From positions 1 through 62,189 of the forward strand of contig CAZMPN010000011.1 in assembly GCA_964568395.1 (NCBI GenBank): a stretch of 62,189 nt of DNA, in the 5' to 3' direction. Position numbers and translations under genes: made by a program. Source of the DNA: UBA6016 sp964568395 (GTDB lineage: Bacteria > Campylobacterota > Campylobacteria > Campylobacterales > UBA6016). Numbering within the stretch: the first letter of the stretch is position 1; every line of letters starts with the position of its first letter. Shown one piece after another: positions 53,076 to 62,180 of this stretch. The notes below the pieces were generated by a model that had not been told where the DNA came from, searched no databases, and saw only the letters and a list, made by a program, of their open reading frames with translations.

Positions 53076-53192
53076 TTCATCTCTTTTTGTAACTTATTTT
53101 AAAGAGGCAAGATTAGCACCATTTTTGTTACAACATCTTTAAGCAAGGGGTAAATACAATCCACTTAAAAGTTTTTTAAAATCGTGGAAACA

Positions 53193-54182
53193 ATGGATAA
53201 GAAAGCAGAAATTTTAAAATTAAAAGAAGAGTTAGGCGTGCTTCTGGCCGCGCACTATTATCAAAGAGACGAGGTGTTCGAAATCGCCGATATAACCGGC
53301 GATAGTCTGGAGCTGGCCAGAAAGTGCAGGGATTCGGACAAAAAGATAGTCGTATTCTGCGGCGTCGGCTTTATGGGGCAAAGCGTAAAAATATTGGCTC
53401 CTGAAAAAAAAGTGTATATGCCGCGCATTGCGTGTTGTTCTATGGCCAGGATGATAGATAGCCAGTATTTCGACGATGCGGTGGCAAAAATGGAGGCCGC
53501 CGGCATTAAAAAAGAAGATATTTTTCCACTTACGTACATCAATTCAAACGCCGACGTGAAGGCGAAAGTCGCGGAGATGGGCGGCGTAGTATGCACCAGT
53601 TCGAGCGCCCAGACTATTATCGGCCATGCGATGAAGAGCGGTAAGAAAATACTTTTTGTGCCGGACAGATGCCTTGGGGTCAATACGGCAAACCAGATGG
53701 GTCTAAAATCGTGCGTTATAGGCGACGGCTCCGATATGAAAGAGTGCGACGTTATCTGCTATGACGGTTTTTGCTCGATTCACCAGCTATTTTCCGTCGA
53801 CGATATAGAGTTTTATAGGGCGAAATATCCGGGAATTCTGATAGCAGTGCATCCGGAATGCGACCCTTCCGTGGTCGCAAAAGCTGATTTTGTCGGTTCC
53901 ACTTCGCAGATACTTAAATATGTAAAGGAGCTGGATCCTGAACAAAAAGTAGCCGTAGGAACCGAGTTTAACCTTGTAAATAGGCTTCGGGACAAAAATA
54001 CGTACGTGCTCTCATCCACGAAGCCGGAGTGCCCTACGATGAACGAGACGACCCTCGACGACGTTTTGGAGCTTCTGAGGGCCATAAAAAACGGCGAGGC
54101 GTACAATGAAATAACGCTTGACGAAGATATCAGGCTAAAGGCGAAAGCGAGCCTTGATAAGATGCTGGAAATAACGCAGTGA
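53193..54182 (+). CDS. nadA: quinolinate synthase
   Basis: Iron-sulfur enzyme that condenses iminoaspartate with dihydroxyacetone phosphate to quinolinate, 329 residues from this start. Three repeats of the NadA fold are present, with AAHYYQRDEV, GDSLELARK, CGVGFMGQSVKILAP and the cluster cysteines near residues 83, 170 and 260. The ATG at 53193 gives MDKKAEILKLKEEL; a GTG at 53184 adds three residues, and neither has a strong RBS. It overlaps nadC by 4 bases. The partner NadB is not adjacent; the flavoprotein at 24579-26222 is a candidate. Confidence 0.94.
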   Translation: MDKKAEILKLKEELGVLLAAHYYQRDEVFEIADITGDSLELARKCRDSDKKIVVFCGVGFMGQSVKILAPEKKVYMPRIACCSMARMIDSQYFDDAVAKMEAAGIKKEDIFPLTYINSNADVKAKVAEMGGVVCTSSSAQTIIGHAMKSGKKILFVPDRCLGVNTANQMGLKSCVIGDGSDMKECDVICYDGFCSIHQLFSVDDIEFYRAKYPGILIAVHPECDPSVVAKADFVGSTSQILKYVKELDPEQKVAVGTEFNLVNRLRDKNTYVLSSTKPECPTMNETTLDDVLELLRAIKNGEAYNEITLDEDIRLKAKASLDKMLEITQ

Positions 54183-55000
54183 CAAAAGAGGAGTTCGTAA
54201 AAAACGCGCTTTTTGAAGACGTCGGCAGGGGCGATTTGTTTGAGCGGACGATAAAAAAGGCGCCTTATAGCGCATATATCGTATCAAAGGAGAACGGCAT
54301 ATTCGCCGGCGCGGAGTATGCCCAGGCTCTGCTCTCCATGTTTGAGGTGGAATATATTTTTTTGGCCGCCGACGGAGATGGTATAGCCGGAGGGCAAAAG
54401 CTTTTGAGGCTCAAAGGCGCGAATACCGATGTGCTGAAAATAGAGCGCACGCTTTTGAATATGTTGCAGCACGCAAGCGGAATAGCGACGAAGGCAAGCG
54501 GCTTTGCCGCGCTTGGAGAGAAGTACGGGGTGGCGGTGCTTGACACCAGAAAGACGAGGCCCGGTCTCAGGGTCTTTGAAAAAGACGCTACGAGGGCCGG
54601 CGGCGTTACAAACCATCGGTTCGGACTCGACGACGCCCTGATGATAAAAGATACGCACCTAAAAGCGATAGGCGATCTGGCGTCTTATATAAAAGAGGCT
54701 AGAAGGAAAATACCCTTTACGGCCAAAATAGAGATCGAGTGCGAAGACGTCGAAGCCGCGAAGGTGGCGATTTGTCTCGGAGCGGACATAGTTATGTGCG
54801 ATAATATGTCGCCAGCCGAAGTGGCCGAGGTTTGCGAGTTTAGAAACAAAAGCGGCAAAAGCGTCCTGCTGGAGTGCAGCGGAAATATAGACGAAAATAG
54901 TTTCGCCGATTTTGCCAAAGCCGGAGTGGACGCGATAAGCATAGGCGCCTCGATACACCAGGCTACTTGGCTGGATTTTTCTATGAAAGGAGAAAGCTGA
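54179..55000 (+). CDS. nadC: nicotinate-nucleotide pyrophosphorylase (carboxylating)
   Basis: Converts quinolinate and PRPP to nicotinate mononucleotide, 273 residues. Active-site motifs are LDTRKTRPGLR and NHRFGLDDALMIKDTHL, followed by IEIECED and the phosphate-binding SIGASIHQA. The GTG start overlaps the nadA stop. With nadA and nadK, most of the de novo NAD(P) route is in this window. Confidence 0.96.
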   Translation: MTKEEFVKNALFEDVGRGDLFERTIKKAPYSAYIVSKENGIFAGAEYAQALLSMFEVEYIFLAADGDGIAGGQKLLRLKGANTDVLKIERTLLNMLQHASGIATKASGFAALGEKYGVAVLDTRKTRPGLRVFEKDATRAGGVTNHRFGLDDALMIKDTHLKAIGDLASYIKEARRKIPFTAKIEIECEDVEAAKVAICLGADIVMCDNMSPAEVAEVCEFRNKSGKSVLLECSGNIDENSFADFAKAGVDAISIGASIHQATWLDFSMKGES

Positions 55001-55473
55001 TGAAACTCTTATTTGTTAGACACGCCCTAGCTCTTAGCAGGGTAAGTTGGCTCAGGGACGATATGGAGAGGCCGTTGAGCGACAAAGGCATCATAAATGC
55101 CAAAAAATTCTTTAAAGAGCTATCTAAGATATACGACACGCCTGATGTTATATTCTGCTCTGACGCAGTTAGGGCCAAAGAGACCGCACATATTTTCGCA
55201 AAAAGCTTCAAGGGGAGTAGGCTGCTGCAAACTTCGCTTTTAAATCCGGGAGCGTCGTTTGATGATTTCAAAAAGCTGTTCGAGGAGCAGCAATACGAAT
55301 CGGCCGCAATAGTTGGGCACGAGCCTGATTTGTCGCAGATTATCGGCGCCATAGTGGCTCCTGGCGGGCAGTTTTCGCTTGAGTTCAAAAAGTCTGGCGT
55401 CGTCGAAGTCGAAATGGACGAAGAGTTCAGGGGTGTTTTAAAAGCCGTAATCCCTCCTAAACTGTTTAGCTAA
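55000..55473 (+). CDS. sixA: SixA-like histidine phosphatase
   Basis: Histidine phosphatase superfamily member of 157 residues. The catalytic loop is VRHALAL (6-12) in place of RHG, with the second His in VGHEPDLSQII. E. coli SixA removes phosphate from phosphohistidine in phosphotransfer proteins. The ATG at 55000 overlaps the nadC stop (TGATG) and gives MKLLFVRHA; an upstream start would lie inside nadC. It ends 11 bases before flhB. Confidence 0.85.
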   Translation: MKLLFVRHALALSRVSWLRDDMERPLSDKGIINAKKFFKELSKIYDTPDVIFCSDAVRAKETAHIFAKSFKGSRLLQTSLLNPGASFDDFKKLFEEQQYESAAIVGHEPDLSQIIGAIVAPGGQFSLEFKKSGVVEVEMDEEFRGVLKAVIPPKLFS

Positions 55474-55484
55474 AGAAGTGGTCG

Positions 55485-56549
55485 TTGGCAGAAGAAGCTG
55501 AAAAGACGGAAGAACCCACCGGTAAGCGTATAGAAGACGCCAGAAAAGACGGTAATGTCCCGAAAAGTATGGATGTTGCCGCATGGGTAGGCATGCTCGT
55601 TGCTATCCCGACCATTGTTTTTCTCTTCGGTTTTGCGGCGGAAAACGTCCAAAAGCTGTATGTCTACTACATGTCCCTTTTTGGAAGGGCGCTGAGTAGG
55701 GAGATGGTGCTTGAAATAGCCATAGTGACCATGAAATACATCGCTTTGGCTATTTTGCCTATCATTTTGCCGATTATGCTGGCCGGAATTATAGGCAATG
55801 TAGCCCAGTTTGGATTCAATATAACCACAAAACCGCTAATCCCGGATATAAGCAAAATCAACCCGATAGCCGGGCTAAAGAATCTGATATCGATACGAAA
55901 GATAGTCGAAGGGCTTAAGATGACCCTGAAGAGTTTGACGGCGTTTGGCATAGGGTACTACTATTTTTTGGGCTACATCAAAGAGCTTCCAACCGTCTCA
56001 CTGTTTAGTCTCGGCGACCAGATAGCGTGGCTCGTGCAAAAAGCGATACAGATATCCCTTATTATGCTCGGCGTGTTTTTTGTCTTTGCCGCGATAGACC
56101 TTTTCTGGACAAGGTACCAGTATTTCAAGAACCTTAAGATGACGAAGCAAGAGGTAAAAGACGAGTTTAAGAATATGGAGGGGAACCCGGAGATCAAGGG
56201 TAAGATTCGCCAGCTTCAATTTCAGATGTTTAAAAAACGTATGATGTCCGCCGTCCCTAGCGCCAGCGTCGTCGTCACAAACCCTACCCACTATGCGGTC
56301 GCGCTAAAATACAAGCCCGAAGAGGATAGGGCGCCAAAAGTTGTTGCGAGCGGCGTAGACAATCTGGCGCTTAAAATAAAAGAGATAGCACTCGAGCACA
56401 ACATCCCGATAGTGGAAAACCCGCCGCTGGCCAGGGAGCTTTATGCAAAAGTAAAGCCTGAAGAGCCTATACCCGATACGCTGTATCAAGCCGTCGCGGA
56501 AGTGCTCGTGTACGTTATGAAACTAAACTCCAAAAAAGGCCTCCCGTAA
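55485..56549 (+). CDS. flhB: flagellar type III export switch protein FlhB
   Basis: Component of the flagellar type III export gate that switches substrate class, 354 residues. Four membrane segments lie in the N-terminal half, and the cytoplasmic domain holds the autocleavage site NPTH in VVTNPTHYAVALKY. The N-terminus EEAEKTEEPTGKRIEDARKDG is typical. The start is TTG. No other flagellar genes are next to it; the dispersed position is common in Campylobacterota. Confidence 0.96.
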   Translation: MAEEAEKTEEPTGKRIEDARKDGNVPKSMDVAAWVGMLVAIPTIVFLFGFAAENVQKLYVYYMSLFGRALSREMVLEIAIVTMKYIALAILPIILPIMLAGIIGNVAQFGFNITTKPLIPDISKINPIAGLKNLISIRKIVEGLKMTLKSLTAFGIGYYYFLGYIKELPTVSLFSLGDQIAWLVQKAIQISLIMLGVFFVFAAIDLFWTRYQYFKNLKMTKQEVKDEFKNMEGNPEIKGKIRQLQFQMFKKRMMSAVPSASVVVTNPTHYAVALKYKPEEDRAPKVVASGVDNLALKIKEIALEHNIPIVENPPLARELYAKVKPEEPIPDTLYQAVAEVLVYVMKLNSKKGLP

Positions 56550-56558
56550 GTAGCTCTC

Positions 56559-56567
56559 TGGTAAAAT
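56559..56567 (+). promoter_or_regulatory. candidate extended -10 for nrnA-lpxC-infB run
   Basis: TGGTAAAAT has the TGn extension and a TAAAAT -10, 29 bases before the nrnA start in a 46-bp gap. There is no -35 match, so it is tentative. Confidence 0.38.
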
Positions 56568-56595
56568 CGTCGTTAAAATTACGAGGTTCGGGTAG

Positions 56596-57543
56596 TTGCA
56601 GAAAGCCTTTAATCTAATAAAAAACTCTTCGCATATAGTTTTTGCCTCCCATATCAATCCGGATGCGGATACGCTAGGTTCCGCGCTTGGCTTGATGCAT
56701 GCCATGGGCGGAATGGAGAAAAGGCTGACGGTCTACAATCAAGGCGAGCTTCCAAAAACTCTCGATTTTATGCCGGGTTTCGAACTTATAACGGATATTT
56801 TTCCAAAAGACGCGGACCTCGTTGTGGCTCTTGACTGCGGCGACATCAAAAGACTCGGACTCGGTGCGGGAGAGTATAAGGTGGTCAATATAGACCACCA
56901 CGCCTCAAATCCGCTTTACGGCGACGAAAACATAGTTATGCCGGAGGCTGCAAGTGCGGCCAGCGTAGCGCTCGATTTTTTGAGATATTGCAAAATAAAG
57001 CCAAATCCAGAGTCCGCTACCTGTCTTTACGCGGCCCTGGCAAGCGATACCGGTTTTTTCAAATACGAATCCACCAACGAAAAAGCTTTTTTGGACGCCG
57101 CTTATCTGTGCGAATGCGGAGCGAAGGCGGACGAGGTCGCTAGATCGATGACCCAGAGGGAGCCCCTTTCAAAAATAAAGCTGCTATCAAAAATCCTCGC
57201 TACGCTTGAGCTTATGGCCGACGGGAAAATGGCCTATGTTTTGCTTACGAGACGAATGATAGAGGAGAGCGGCGCGAGACAAGACGAGGCGGATGGCGCC
57301 GTAGAGATGGCCAGAAGCATAGAGGGCGTCGAGGCAAGCCTATTTTTGAGGGAGCTTGACGATGGATATATAAGAGGCTCGCTCAGAAGCAAGAGCTATA
57401 TCGACGTAAACAAATTAGCGGCGCTATTTGGCGGCGGCGGACATATTCGCGCGGCCGGATTTACGATAAAAAACGAACTTTTGTTCGCTGACGCCGCAAA
57501 GAAGATCGCGGATACTATAGAGACTCATATTTTAAAGGGATAA
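56596..57543 (+). CDS. nrnA: DHH/DHHA1 phosphoesterase, NrnA-like
   Basis: Bifunctional-type oligoribonuclease and pAp phosphatase, 315 residues. DHH motifs are HINPDADTLGSALGL, ALDCGDIKR and the signature IDHHASN. The DHHA1 domain ends with GGGGHIRAAGF, a family hallmark. The TTG start lacks a strong RBS. These enzymes finish RNA decay or recycle pAp from sulfur metabolism; nearby genes do not decide between these. It is followed after 4 bases by an M23 peptidase. Confidence 0.92.
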   Translation: MQKAFNLIKNSSHIVFASHINPDADTLGSALGLMHAMGGMEKRLTVYNQGELPKTLDFMPGFELITDIFPKDADLVVALDCGDIKRLGLGAGEYKVVNIDHHASNPLYGDENIVMPEAASAASVALDFLRYCKIKPNPESATCLYAALASDTGFFKYESTNEKAFLDAAYLCECGAKADEVARSMTQREPLSKIKLLSKILATLELMADGKMAYVLLTRRMIEESGARQDEADGAVEMARSIEGVEASLFLRELDDGYIRGSLRSKSYIDVNKLAALFGGGGHIRAAGFTIKNELLFADAAKKIADTIETHILKG

Positions 57544-57547
57544 GTGG

Positions 57548-58912
57548 ATGAGAAGACGACAGAGCGAGCTTGTTTGGATAGGCTCTATTTTTGCGGCGAT
57601 AGTCGGCATTATTTTATTCGTGCTATTTTCGCCGTATTTTGAGAGAGAGGCTCCGACTACCGATCTTAAAGGGCCGATATATTGGAACTTCAAGACTCCT
57701 TTAAAATTAAAAATATCAGATAACCGTGCGCTTGGGAAGTATAAGGTCGAGGTCGAAGAGAAAGGCAAGAAGACTATTTTGGCGGAGGGCGTCGCCGCCG
57801 ACGGGCAAAAGGAGCTAAACCTTACGGTCACCTACCCGAAAAACGCTTTTTTGCCGACGAGCTCCGATGCCAGAATAACGGTAGAAGCGAGCGATAGGAG
57901 CCTGTGGAAGTTTTTTGGTCCGAACAGGCTGGAGGCTAAAGTGCAGGTGGTGTGCGACATCACTCCTCCTACGGCGTCGGTCATCTCGAGCTCTTACGGC
58001 ATAGCAAAGGGCGGAAGCGCCGCTGTAGTATTCGAGGCGAGAGACGAAAATCTTAAAAGCGCGGTTATAAGAACCGCCGCCGGCAGGGTTTTTAAGGCGC
58101 AACCGTTTGTAAAAAAAGGATTTTATATAGCCCTCATAGCGTGGGAGTTAAAAGACGATAACTTTTCTGCTTCCGTCGTGGCTACCGACCTGGCCGGGAA
58201 CGAAACCGTCGTGCCGGTAGGGTTTTTCCAAAAAAGCGTAGTTTATAAAGAGACGAAACTTGTGCTAAAAGACGATTTTCTAAACCAGAAAATAGTCGAG
58301 CTCTCTTCGCCTATGCAGGCCACGCAAAAAACGACTCCGCTCGATAGATTCCTATTCGTCAACAACACGCTAAGGGCGGAAAATGAGAAGCTTATCGCAA
58401 AGGTAACGACGAGAGTAGGGGATAATATGGTGGACGGGTTTTTTACACAGCCGTTTTTGCCTATTACAAATGCGTCCGTCGTAGGAAGCTTCGGCGATCA
58501 TAGAAGCTACTATATGGGCAATGACGTCATCAGCGAATCCTATCATAAGGGAGTGGATTTTGCGAGCGTCAAAGAGGCTACGATATACGCGCCAAACAAC
58601 GGCGTCGTGATATTTAACGGTCCAAACGGAATATACGGGAACATGTCGATACTATATCACGGACTCGGGCTGTTTACGTTGTATGCCCACTGCAGCTCTT
58701 TCCTTGCAAAAGAGGGCGACCTTGTAAACAAAAACCAGCCTATAGCTAAAACGGGCATGAGCGGTCTCGCTTTTGGGGATCATCTGCATTACGGCGTTTT
58801 AATACAGGGGGTTGAGGTGCGTCCTCTCGAGTGGTTTGACGCCAACTGGATAAAACTCAACATAACGAAGGTCATAGACGAGGCCAAAACAGTGATTGCG
58901 AGTAGAAAATAA
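57548..58912 (+). CDS. M23 family metallopeptidase (peptidoglycan endopeptidase)
   Basis: Periplasmic LytM-domain protein of 454 residues anchored by one N-terminal helix (about 9-29). The zinc site is SYHKGVDF (His and Asp) and HLHYGV (HxH), so the enzyme is probably active. The large middle part (about 60-310) is beta-rich and lacks a recognised name. It resembles shape-determining endopeptidases of this phylum such as Csd1-3/Pgp3 in its catalytic domain, but the exact orthologue is unclear. It is placed before minC in a division-linked group. Confidence 0.88.
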   Translation: MRRRQSELVWIGSIFAAIVGIILFVLFSPYFEREAPTTDLKGPIYWNFKTPLKLKISDNRALGKYKVEVEEKGKKTILAEGVAADGQKELNLTVTYPKNAFLPTSSDARITVEASDRSLWKFFGPNRLEAKVQVVCDITPPTASVISSSYGIAKGGSAAVVFEARDENLKSAVIRTAAGRVFKAQPFVKKGFYIALIAWELKDDNFSASVVATDLAGNETVVPVGFFQKSVVYKETKLVLKDDFLNQKIVELSSPMQATQKTTPLDRFLFVNNTLRAENEKLIAKVTTRVGDNMVDGFFTQPFLPITNASVVGSFGDHRSYYMGNDVISESYHKGVDFASVKEATIYAPNNGVVIFNGPNGIYGNMSILYHGLGLFTLYAHCSSFLAKEGDLVNKNQPIAKTGMSGLAFGDHLHYGVLIQGVEVRPLEWFDANWIKLNITKVIDEAKTVIASRK

Positions 58913-58913
58913 A

Positions 58914-59645
58914 ATGAAAGCAAAGCAAAAAAGCATCAGGATTTTTGAAATAGAGTGCGAGGATATTTCCGAATTCGAGGCGTACCTGAACAAAAACTGC
59001 GTACTTCTGAACGGATTTTTGCTGCTTTTGAAAGGCGACGCCAAAGGCGCGTTCGCCAAGGAGTGCAAAAAGAGAGGTCTTTGCTACGCTCAGCTTGGAG
59101 AGTGCGACGAGGGTGCGCTGCTCGTAAAAAAAGAGGTTCCGCAATCTTTGGCCGCATACGACGGCGTGAAAGAGGAGCAGCCCGTAAAAGCCCAGGAGGC
59201 GCAGGCGGAGGTTAAGCCTGCGGAGCAGGTCGAACCTGCCAAGAAAACAGCTTCCAAACAACAGGCGTCCTTGCCGATAGAACCAAAAACGGAGCCTAAA
59301 ACGGAAATCAAATCGGAACCGCCGAAGCCTGCCGAGCAAAAAGCGCAGCCTCCTAAAACGGTGGTCGTTACAAAAAACCTCAGGAGCGGAGAGGCGATAG
59401 AGACCGATTCCGATGTTACGGTCGTAGGCAGAATCAATAGCGGGGCGAAGGTAAAAACAAGCGCAAACGCGACGATACTAGAGGCTGTGGACGGCGACGT
59501 AGAGGTCTGGGGCGATTATCTGATGATAAGGACGATAAATAAGGGCACCGTGACTTTCCGCGGAGAACAGATAAAAAAAGAGTCCCTGAACGGAAAAATG
59601 AAGCTTGTCACCTTCGACGGTAAGCTCTCTATGAAGGATATTTAG
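58914..59645 (+). CDS. minC: septum site-determining protein MinC
   Basis: Inhibitor of FtsZ assembly, 243 residues. The N-terminal MinC_N domain (about 1-105) is followed by a Lys/Glu/Pro-rich linker (about 80-145). A C-terminal beta-helix domain has NLRSGEAIETDSDVTVVGRI and VEVWGDYLMIRT, required for MinD binding. The linker is long and low-complexity, with many EP/KP repeats. The ATG at 58914 is chosen over a TTG at 58896 inside the preceding gene. No minD or minE is in the window. It abuts lpxC by one base. Confidence 0.86.
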   Translation: MKAKQKSIRIFEIECEDISEFEAYLNKNCVLLNGFLLLLKGDAKGAFAKECKKRGLCYAQLGECDEGALLVKKEVPQSLAAYDGVKEEQPVKAQEAQAEVKPAEQVEPAKKTASKQQASLPIEPKTEPKTEIKSEPPKPAEQKAQPPKTVVVTKNLRSGEAIETDSDVTVVGRINSGAKVKTSANATILEAVDGDVEVWGDYLMIRTINKGTVTFRGEQIKKESLNGKMKLVTFDGKLSMKDI

Positions 59646-60541
59646 TGAAACAAACTACGATTGCGAAACAAGTCGAGCTTTCCGGAATAGGGCTGCATAA
59701 GGCCGTAGTGGTAAGACTAAGATTGGAGCCGCTTGACGCCGGAAGCGGGATAGTCTTTTACCGAGAGGATCAGGCAAAAACGATAGAGCTAAAGCCGCAA
59801 AACGTAGTCGATACAAAGATGGCCACGGTAATAGGCAAGGACGGAGTGGTAATCTCTACGATAGAACATCTTATGTCTGCGATATCGGCAAGCGGCATAG
59901 ACAACCTAAGAATAGTGATAGATAACGACGAAGTGCCGATAATGGAAGGCTCATCCGCCGCATTTTGCATGCTTTTGGAGGAGGCCGGGACAAAGGAGCT
60001 TGACGCCGCAAAAAAAGTACTGGTCGTAAAAAAAGCCGTAGAGGTAAGGGAGGGCGATAAGTTTGTAAGGCTATCGCCGGCGGACGAATGCAGATACAGC
60101 TATGAGATAAAGTTCGACCATCCGATGATACAAGTGCAAAGATATGATTTTGTGTTTACAAGGGAAAACTTCAAAAACGAGATAGGAAGAGCTAGGACTT
60201 TCGGGTTCTTAAAAGAGGTGCAGTATCTACGTTCGATAGGCCTGGCAAAAGGCGGAAGCCTTGAAAACGCGATAGTGTTGGATGATCTGAAGATACTAAA
60301 TCCGGAAGGGCTGAGGTTTGACGACGAGTTCGTGCGCCATAAGGTATTGGACGCGATCGGAGATATGACGCTTTTGGGCATGCCGTTTATAGGGCATTAC
60401 GAGGCTAGCGCTGGAAGCCACAAGTTAAACCATCTGCTTACAAAAAAGCTTTTGGAAAGCGCCGAGAACTATGAGATAGTAGAGCTGCATATAGAAAAAG
60501 AGGGCGAGAAAGAGGCCGCCCTGGAGAGTGTCCGCTCTTGA
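59645..60541 (+). CDS. lpxC: UDP-3-O-acyl-N-acetylglucosamine deacetylase
   Basis: Committed zinc-dependent step of lipid A synthesis, 298 residues. Zinc ligands and catalytic residues are in STIEHLMSAI, RHKVLDAIGDM and GHYEASAGSHKLNH. Also conserved are GIGLH-like SGIGLHKAV and ARTFGFLKEV. The GTG start overlaps the minC stop by one base, and its end overlaps the TsaB-like gene by 4. With lptA, lptC and bamA it confirms a lipopolysaccharide outer membrane. Confidence 0.97.
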   Translation: MKQTTIAKQVELSGIGLHKAVVVRLRLEPLDAGSGIVFYREDQAKTIELKPQNVVDTKMATVIGKDGVVISTIEHLMSAISASGIDNLRIVIDNDEVPIMEGSSAAFCMLLEEAGTKELDAAKKVLVVKKAVEVREGDKFVRLSPADECRYSYEIKFDHPMIQVQRYDFVFTRENFKNEIGRARTFGFLKEVQYLRSIGLAKGGSLENAIVLDDLKILNPEGLRFDDEFVRHKVLDAIGDMTLLGMPFIGHYEASAGSHKLNHLLTKKLLESAENYEIVELHIEKEGEKEAALESVRS

Positions 60542-60990
60542 TTAGATTTTTGTTTTTGACAGTATCCTCCCCATTTGTTTTGGGGGTTTATGAGGGTGAT
60601 GTCCTAATAAAAAAGATTGAAAAAGATGGGAAGGCCAGCGACGTTTTGCCGATAATCATAGACGAGGCTCTAAAAGAGTTCGCGCCAGATGAGATATACT
60701 ACACTAACGGGCCCGGCAACCATATGTCGTTAAAAATCGCCTACGTCTGCCTAAAGGCTCTGTCGATCATAAAAAAAATACCTTTTTACGGCGTCTCCCC
60801 GTTTGTGTTCAACGGCTCGTCTCCGATAAGGGCTTTTGGAAACAGTTACTTTGTGTCTGAAGCTGGTAAAATAACGGTAAAAGTTTTTGAAGAGGCTCCG
60901 GCCGTGCTTCTTCCGGTTTTGGAGAAGAGTTTCGAGTTTGGCGAAATGAAAGGTTCGAGCGAGCCTCTGTTTTTGCTTCCGGCAGTTTAA
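60538..60990 (+). CDS. tsaB: TsaB-like tRNA threonylcarbamoyladenosine synthesis protein (short form)
   Basis: ASKHA-fold protein of 150 residues. The motif YTNGPGNHMSLKIAYVCLKAL corresponds to the TsaB signature (GPGSFTGLRIG in E. coli) but is degenerate, split here over about residues 59-79. It is much shorter than E. coli TsaB (231), lacking most of the second lobe, as reported in other Campylobacterota. It would pair with TsaD to make t6A on tRNA. The start is TTG. It lies between lpxC and thrB. Confidence 0.75.
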   Translation: MIRFLFLTVSSPFVLGVYEGDVLIKKIEKDGKASDVLPIIIDEALKEFAPDEIYYTNGPGNHMSLKIAYVCLKALSIIKKIPFYGVSPFVFNGSSPIRAFGNSYFVSEAGKITVKVFEEAPAVLLPVLEKSFEFGEMKGSSEPLFLLPAV

Positions 60991-61004
60991 AAAAGGATAT
61001 AGAT

Positions 61005-61889
61005 TTGTTTTTTTCGGTTCCCGCAACAAGCGCAAATATGGGTCCGGGGTTTGACACTCTCGGCGTAGCCCTCTCTTTAAGAAACGAAGTGGACGTCAAG
61101 CGTTCAAAGTTTTTCAGCGTCTCCATCAGGGGCGAAGGAAAAAACAGCGCCAGAATGAAAAGCGGAAATATTTTCGTCAGCATTTTCAATGAACAGTACA
61201 AAAACATTACCGGTAAAAAAGAGAGCTTTAGGTTTGAATTTGCGAACAATATCCCAATCTCAAGAGGCCTCGGCAGCTCTTCCGCCACGATAATATCGGC
61301 TGTTAAGGCCGCGTATGAGATGGCCGGCGTTGAGATTTCGAAGGAGAAGGTGCTAAACATAGCCCTGACGTACGAGCCGCACCCCGACAACATAACGCCT
61401 GCCGTATTCGGCGGATTTAACGTAGCGGTGGTGGAAAACTCCAGGGTTTTTAGTATAAAAAAAGATATGCCGAGCACCCTAAAAGCGGTTATCGTAATCC
61501 CGAACGTACATATGTCGACAAACCACTCAAGAGGCACGCTTCCAAAAAGATATAGCAAAGAAGAGGCGATATTCAACCTCTCCAGATCATCCTTGATGTC
61601 GGCGCTGCTTTTTGCCGGCAACTACGATATGCTCCGCGTCGCTTCAAAAGATAAGTTCCATCAGGAGATTAGGATGAAGAATCTACCTGAGCTATTCGAG
61701 GTTCAGCGGTTGGCGCTCGAGAACGGCGCGCTTATGAGTACGCTATCCGGCAGCGGCTCCTCGTTTTTTAATATGGTGTATGCCGACGATGCCGAAAGAG
61801 TAAAAAGAGTGTTAGAAAACGCTTTTGGATTTTTCAGGGTCGAAATAATGAGTTTTGACAACGACGGGCTTATCTGTCAAAAAAGCTAA
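61005..61889 (+). CDS. thrB: homoserine kinase
   Basis: GHMP-family kinase in threonine biosynthesis, 294 residues. The N-terminal substrate motif is VPATSANMGPGFDTLGVAL, the ATP loop PISRGLGSSSATIIS, and the third motif MSTLSGSGSSFFNM. The TTG start is preceded by AAGGA about 8 bases away. It ends 21 bases before ylxR, an order (thrB-ylxR-infB) seen across Campylobacterota. Confidence 0.96.
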   Translation: MFFSVPATSANMGPGFDTLGVALSLRNEVDVKRSKFFSVSIRGEGKNSARMKSGNIFVSIFNEQYKNITGKKESFRFEFANNIPISRGLGSSSATIISAVKAAYEMAGVEISKEKVLNIALTYEPHPDNITPAVFGGFNVAVVENSRVFSIKKDMPSTLKAVIVIPNVHMSTNHSRGTLPKRYSKEEAIFNLSRSSLMSALLFAGNYDMLRVASKDKFHQEIRMKNLPELFEVQRLALENGALMSTLSGSGSSFFNMVYADDAERVKRVLENAFGFFRVEIMSFDNDGLICQKS

Positions 61890-61910
61890 AATAGCCTAAA
61901 AAGAAAAACT

Positions 61911-62180
61911 TTGGTAGAATTCGCTCAAAATAAAACTGACAAACATCGGCCCGTCAGAATGTGTATCGTTTGCAGAAAGCGCTTTTTGCAGACCGAACTG
62001 AAGAGATTGCAGTATATAGACGGGAAGTTAACGAAGTTCACGAAGTCGGGTAGAAGTTTTTATTTGTGTACGGAGTGTTTGGATTCAAAACAGCTAACAA
62101 AAAGATTATCTTCGTTTTTAAAAATTCCAAAAACAGATGCTGAGACGATTTGCGCAAAACTAAAGGAGAGCGATTTTTGA
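61911..62180 (+). CDS. ylxR: YlxR/DUF448 family RNA-binding protein
   Basis: Small basic protein of 89 residues, normally encoded just before infB. The family signature is RMCIVCRKRF near residues 16-25, followed by GRSFYLCTECL. YlxR relatives bind RNA and influence RNase P or transcription in some bacteria. The only in-frame start upstream of the signature is TTG at 61911; its RBS is weak. The stop overlaps the next start (TGATG). Confidence 0.88.
   Translation: MVEFAQNKTDKHRPVRMCIVCRKRFLQTELKRLQYIDGKLTKFTKSGRSFYLCTECLDSKQLTKRLSSFLKIPKTDAETICAKLKESDF

Noticed and set aside
61911..61920. TTGGTAGAAT as an extended -10 promoter for ylxR-infB
   Set aside because: It coincides with the only possible ylxR start codon, so a leaderless or shortened gene would result; it is more likely coding sequence.
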